Positions 44,794-47,640 of a stretch of 47,640 nucleotides of DNA are shown here, piece after piece. The stretch covers positions 1 through 47,640 of the forward strand of contig NZ_BJDN01000024.1 of the NCBI RefSeq assembly GCF_005405165.1. Reading direction: 5' to 3'. The notes under the pieces were generated by a model. The model had not been told where the DNA came from. It made no database searches and saw nothing but the letters and a program-made list of their open reading frames with translations. The position numbers were made by a program, and so were the translations under genes. Within the stretch, counting starts at the first letter, position 1. Every line of letters starts with the position of its first letter. The DNA comes from Loigolactobacillus binensis. Its GTDB lineage: Bacteria > Bacillota > Bacilli > Lactobacillales > Lactobacillaceae.

Positions 44794-45909
44794 TTAAGCT
44801 TCCGGCCAAACTTTTTTCGCCGTCGCGATCACTAATTGTAACTTAGCCCATTGTTGCGCTGCAGTTAACTGATTACCTTCTTCAGTAGAGGCAAAACCAC
44901 ATTGTGTTGACAACGCTAAATTAGCTAACGGCACGTGCGCGGCCGCTTCGTGAATCCGTTTAATCAACGTGGCTTGGTCTTCTAATTCAGGAAACTTAGA
45001 GGTCACCAAACCAAGCACGATTCGTTTATTGGTATCATTGTGCCAAATCTTTGCTAATGGGGCAAAATCGCCGGCACGGTCGTTGTCATATTCCAAAAAT
45101 AAACCATTATAGTTTAATTGACCTAAATAATCTGCGACCACGTCATAGCCACCAGAAAACAGGAAGGTGGAGCGGAAATTACCACGACAAATATGGGTAG
45201 TGACCGTTAAATCATCTGGTAAGTCAGCTAATAACTGATTGACAACATAAACTGTATCTTCAGCGATCTGCTGATATTGTTTTTGAGCAGCCGGATCATT
45301 TTTGCTGGCATTCAAGCGGTCGATCAAAAAAGCCCAAGTCGTATCATCTAACTGAATATAACGACAACCAAGCTCATAAAAACGCAACAGTGTTTTATGA
45401 TAAGCGGTTGCTAAATCATCTAAATAAGCTTGATGATTGTTGTAGAACTGCGGTGCATTATCGCTACGATTATCCCGAAATAACATACTCGGTGACGGAA
45501 TCGTCTGTTTAGCAACTACTCCTGCTGGGACTAAGGACTGTAAATAAGTAAACGCCGCAAAGAACGGATGATCAGGATTATAAGCAACTTTACCGGTTAA
45601 CGTAACGTTGTCAGTCCGGGTTTTGCTGCCATGAAATTTATAGCTCTTTTCATAATCATACTTGTCAACGCCATTGAGCCCCCATAAAAAGTCTAAATGC
45701 CACCACGAACGACTAAATTCGCCGTCGGTCACAGCATGTAAACCTAGTTCAACCTGTTTGGCAACGATTTTTTTAATTTCCGCTTGTTGAACATTCTTTA
45801 AAGCCGCGGCGTCGATCCCACCAGCTGCCAATTGTTGGTGTGCTTGCTTTAATGCTGGTGTCCGCAATAAACTACCAACTTGATCGTAACGATAAGGTGC
45901 TGTTGTCAT
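44794..45909 (-). CDS. Cobalamin-independent methionine synthase family protein (YxjG/YxjH-like), first copy
   Basis: A 371-residue paralogue of the next gene with the same opening (PYRYDQVGSLLRTPALK). THICRGN (about 242-248) and STQCGFAS (about 340) contain the zinc-binding His and two Cys; LQLDDTTWAF is the Asp-rich strand. The MetE core without the N-terminal duplication. The leader upstream is a T-box whose specifier looks like ATG, so expression should rise when charged tRNA-Met falls. AGGAGG is 8 bases before the ATG. The methyl donor is not known from the sequence. Confidence 0.88.
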   Translation of the reverse strand: MTTAPYRYDQVGSLLRTPALKQAHQQLAAGGIDAAALKNVQQAEIKKIVAKQVELGLHAVTDGEFSRSWWHLDFLWGLNGVDKYDYEKSYKFHGSKTRTDNVTLTGKVAYNPDHPFFAAFTYLQSLVPAGVVAKQTIPSPSMLFRDNRSDNAPQFYNNHQAYLDDLATAYHKTLLRFYELGCRYIQLDDTTWAFLIDRLNASKNDPAAQKQYQQIAEDTVYVVNQLLADLPDDLTVTTHICRGNFRSTFLFSGGYDVVADYLGQLNYNGLFLEYDNDRAGDFAPLAKIWHNDTNKRIVLGLVTSKFPELEDQATLIKRIHEAAAHVPLANLALSTQCGFASTEEGNQLTAAQQWAKLQLVIATAKKVWPEA

Positions 45910-45940
45910 TATAAATTCCTCCTAAAAATTCAATTTCATT

Positions 45941-46195
45941 AAAAAAAGCCCTTGACTAAACGTCAAGGGCGACAAAAAATCGCGGTACCACCTTAAATAT
46001 GAAATAATTGAATATTTCCTCAGTGAGCAGAAAAGCTCAGCGCGATAACGAGCGCTTAATCGTCTGCAGTTCACCTACGCTTACCACAAATCTCACCAAA
46101 GACCATCTTCAACTGCTTGACCGACTTCTTTTCACTAACCAGAAGCTCGCTGACGGTGCCACAATTTACTCATCTTTTTCTAATCAATATTTAAT
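45941..46195 (-). promoter_or_regulatory. T-box leader of the MetE-like pair, probably methionine
   Basis: The minus-strand leader has the T-box core AAGGTGGTACCGCG (about 45981-45994), then a terminator GCCCTTGAC/GTCAAGGGC with T7 (45941-45970). Stem I begins with AAAAAGATGAGTAA, AGCGAGC and AGTGAAA blocks typical of T-boxes. The specifier region near 46100-46110 reads GAAG-ATG-GTC, so ATG (Met) is the likely codon, which suits the genes. Confidence 0.9.
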
Positions 46196-46199
46196 TACT

Positions 46200-46228
46200 A
46201 GAGTACCGCGGAAGAAGCGACTTGTCAA
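46200..46228 (-). promoter_or_regulatory. Promoter of the methionine T-box unit
   Basis: TTGACA, 17 bases, TACTCT on the minus strand, just upstream of the leader and 15 bases past the lpdD stop. Confidence 0.8.
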
Positions 46229-46242
46229 CGGCGAACTTTTTT

Positions 46243-46659
46243 CTATTTTGGTTGCTCCGTTTGCCCATAATATTGCGGTGCTGAAGCTGTCACCGGCTGT
46301 TGTTGTAACCACAACTTTATTTGTTGCCCTAAAACACGTGCCATTGGCGCTGCAGCGTTGATCTGTTGCTGACTGATCTGATCAATATGCACACCAGCCG
46401 TGATCGTACAGCTACCAGCGACCTGAGAACGAATTTGTTGCATTAAAGTTGTCGCCAACACATCATCTTTATGCAGACGGCCGTCATGACTTGGAAAACG
46501 TACGGTTGCTAACTCGGTAGCTACCCCAAACGTGGTCACCGTGCCAATATGCGGATGATCACCGCCAGTGATTGTGATCAATAGATCAGGCCCAATTTGC
46601 TGAACGTCAGCCGTTATCGTATAACCGGCTTGCGTAACCTTAAAAGTCATTATCTTCAT
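46243..46659 (-). CDS. lpdD: LpdD-like prenylated-flavin chaperone / decarboxylase small subunit
   Basis: A 138-residue protein, judged LpdD-like by the GGDHPHIGTVTTFG stretch (about 33-46), the SHDGRLHKDDVLATTLMQQI block (about 57-76) and its position after ubiX. In L. plantarum, LpdD accompanies LpdB (UbiX type) and LpdC in gallate/protocatechuate decarboxylation; LpdD is thought to help load prenylated FMN. The start overlaps the ubiX stop (ATGA), so the two are coupled. The catalytic LpdC/UbiD subunit is not in this window; it lies apart in L. plantarum too. Confidence 0.82.
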   Translation of the reverse strand: MKIMTFKVTQAGYTITADVQQIGPDLLITITGGDHPHIGTVTTFGVATELATVRFPSHDGRLHKDDVLATTLMQQIRSQVAGSCTITAGVHIDQISQQQINAAAPMARVLGQQIKLWLQQQPVTASAPQYYGQTEQPK

Positions 46660-47231
46660 TTGGTCACGCCATCTCCTTGCCAACGTGGTGCAGCATGATT
46701 AGGAATCGCCAATGCATCGAGTAACTTCATTGTTTGATGATTAACTAAAGCTTGAATCGTTTGCGGATGATCATAAAAAGCTGGAATTGGTGGAATAATT
46801 TGTACCCCTAAACGAGCTAACTTAGTTAAGTTTTCCAAATGGATCACACTTAAAGGTGTCTCATGCGGTACGATCACTAATTTACGCTGTTCCTTCAACG
46901 CCACATCAGCTGCCCGCGAAATTAAGTTTTCACCATAACCACTAGCAATACCCGCTACCGTTTTCATACTGGCTGGCACAATGATCATCCCATCATTGAG
47001 AAACGAGCCACTAGCAATTGCTGCGCCTTGATCATTAATATTGTAAGCAACGTCAGCCAATGCCTGAACTTGCTTTAACGTAAAACCGGTTTCCAATGCC
47101 AAATTTTGCTTAGCCCACTGACTTAACACCAAATGCGTCTCCACCTCAGGAATTTGTGCCAACTTTTGTAATAGATCGATGGCATAAATCGTTCCTGAAG
47201 CGCCAGTAACACCAATAATAATACGCCGCAT
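46656..47231 (-). CDS. ubiX: Flavin prenyltransferase, UbiX/LpdB type
   Basis: Makes prenylated FMN, the cofactor of UbiD-type decarboxylases, from FMN and dimethylallyl phosphate. The 191 residues follow UbiX order: IIGVTGASGTIYAIDLL (about 5-21), VPASMKTVAGIASGYGENLISRAADVALKEQRKLVIVPHETPLSVIHLENLTKLARLGVQII (about 85-146) with the FMN and phosphate sites, then a C-terminal helix. TGGAGG is 7 bases before the ATG. It is followed by lpdD with an ATGA overlap. Given that partner, a role in hydroxyarylic acid decarboxylation is likelier than in ubiquinone synthesis, which lactobacilli lack. Confidence 0.93.
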   Translation of the reverse strand: MRRIIIGVTGASGTIYAIDLLQKLAQIPEVETHLVLSQWAKQNLALETGFTLKQVQALADVAYNINDQGAAIASGSFLNDGMIIVPASMKTVAGIASGYGENLISRAADVALKEQRKLVIVPHETPLSVIHLENLTKLARLGVQIIPPIPAFYDHPQTIQALVNHQTMKLLDALAIPNHAAPRWQGDGVTK

Positions 47232-47322
47232 GTTAAAGCCTCCATTTTTTTATTGTTTCGTTTAGTATGATCGTGTTGAAAATAGTTTGGTGCTTAATTT
47301 TTTATTGTCTGCTATAACCGAA

Positions 47323-47540
47323 CTTGCGCAAACGTGTTAAAAAAAGCAACTTATTACGTGTAGCTACGCAAGCCAAACGCATCACTGCGTGCTGCTTATT
47401 GTCCTGCTAGGCTAAGACACTCCCAACTGAGCTTGCGCAAACGTGTTAAAAAAAGCATGATTGGCGGCCTTAGCTACGCTAGTCGAACGAGTCACTGCGT
47501 GTCTCTTATCGCCCAGCTAGGCTAAGGCACCAATCATAAA
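47323..47540 (-). repeat. Two tandem copies of a 109-bp structured repeat
   Basis: Copy 1 is 47323-47431 and copy 2 is 47432-47540. Each begins CTTGCGCAAACGTGTTA, then A7 and GCA, and ends with CTAGGCTAAG.CAC; the middle varies. In copy 2, ATGATTGG (47457) pairs with CCAATCAT (47530) and CCTTAGC (47468) with GCTAAGG (47521). Read on the minus strand each unit is a hairpin followed by T7, as for a terminated RNA. The first 90 bases of this gap (47232-47322) show only the likely ubiX promoter region. Confidence 0.7.
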
Positions 47541-47541
47541 C

Positions 47542-47640
47542 TGAACTGAACCCCCAGAATTGGAGAAATCCAAATCTGGGGGTTTTATCATGTTTTCAAA
47601 AGAAACAAAAATTAAGGCTGTATTTGAATTAATTCAAGGA
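47542..47640 (+). mobile_element. Left end of an IS3-family-like insertion sequence (partial)
   Basis: TGAACTGAACCCCCAGAATT resembles the terminal repeats of Gram-positive IS3/IS150-group elements as I recall them. A hairpin follows at 47551-47582 (CCCCCAGA/TCTGGGGG), then a start codon of an OrfA-like gene. The element runs off the window and its other end cannot be seen. Family assignment is from memory of such ends, so moderate. Confidence 0.6.
47590..47640 (+). CDS. Transposase OrfA-like protein, N-terminus only
   Basis: ATG at 47590 follows GGGGG by 7 bases and opens a frame of 17 codons to the window end: MFSKETKIKAVFELIQG. This resembles the start of the helix-turn-helix domain of IS3-type OrfA proteins. 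The ribosome site lies in the 3' arm of the 47551-47582 hairpin, so transcripts entering from outside would hide it. Confidence 0.55.
   Translation, partial: MFSKETKIKAVFELIQG

Noticed and set aside
46008..46361. Plus-strand 117-codon frame
   Set aside because: It covers the T-box leader and the end of lpdD on the opposite strand; no ribosome site.
47323..47540. The repeats as a CRISPR array
   Set aside because: Only two units of 109 bp, with conserved ends and paired arms; no short repeats with unique spacers and no cas genes.

Overview
The window looks like a chromosomal segment of a lactic acid bacterium of the family Lactobacillaceae, about 42 percent GC by eye. The evidence is the catabolic acetolactate synthase/decarboxylase pair, a D-lactate-dehydrogenase-type enzyme, NADP glutamate dehydrogenase, the UbiX-LpdD pair known from gallate-degrading lactobacilli, T-box leaders, a lysine riboswitch, strong Shine-Dalgarno sites and many rho-independent terminators. 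A genus such as Loigolactobacillus is a guess. Genes are dense, mostly on the minus strand, and there is little sign of recent transfer except an IS3-type end at the right edge.

Layout. 1-2.6 kb: serS behind a T-box, then a deoxynucleoside kinase. 2.6-6 kb: an Mga-like regulator and a LysP-type permease behind a lysine riboswitch. 6-8.5 kb: alsS-alsD for acetoin. 8.7-12.4 kb: a 48-residue charged protein, an Rrf2 regulator, acyltransferase-like proteins, an esterase and an orphan protein. 12.4-18 kb: an RluA pseudouridine synthase overlapping recQ, a Ser-rich lipoprotein and an ABC-F protein. 18-21 kb: a complete glutamine/polar amino acid ABC importer (ATPase, binding lipoprotein, two permeases). 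21-25 kb: a D-2-hydroxyacid dehydrogenase, a membrane/Ser-Thr-rich pair, and a long non-coding stretch with candidate leader RNAs. 25-30 kb: enolase, gdhA, a pyridoxal-kinase-like gene, an ECF S component and a guanylate-kinase-like gene. 30-33 kb: an acetyltransferase with aroC and aroA. 33.8-41.5 kb: an APC permease, a MacB-type ABC exporter divergent from a MarR regulator, two VOC proteins and SstT. 41.5-43.6 kb: a LexA-controlled Y-family polymerase operon with a YolD-like gene and an unknown gene. 43.7-47.2 kb: two tandem MetE-like proteins behind a T-box (probably methionine), then UbiX and LpdD. 47.3-47.6 kb: two copies of a structured repeat beside an IS3-type end.

Much of the regulation can be read from the sequence: two T-boxes, one lysine riboswitch, one LexA box inside a promoter spacer, candidate operators beside the 48-residue protein and the MarR gene, and several leaders carrying a terminator. 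The least explained elements are the 109-bp tandem structured repeats at the right end, a 45-codon cysteine-containing small gene at 35.3 kb, and candidate structured RNAs near 24.5 kb and 33.5 kb. I saw no CRISPR array, rRNA or tRNA gene, prophage or recognisable defence island.
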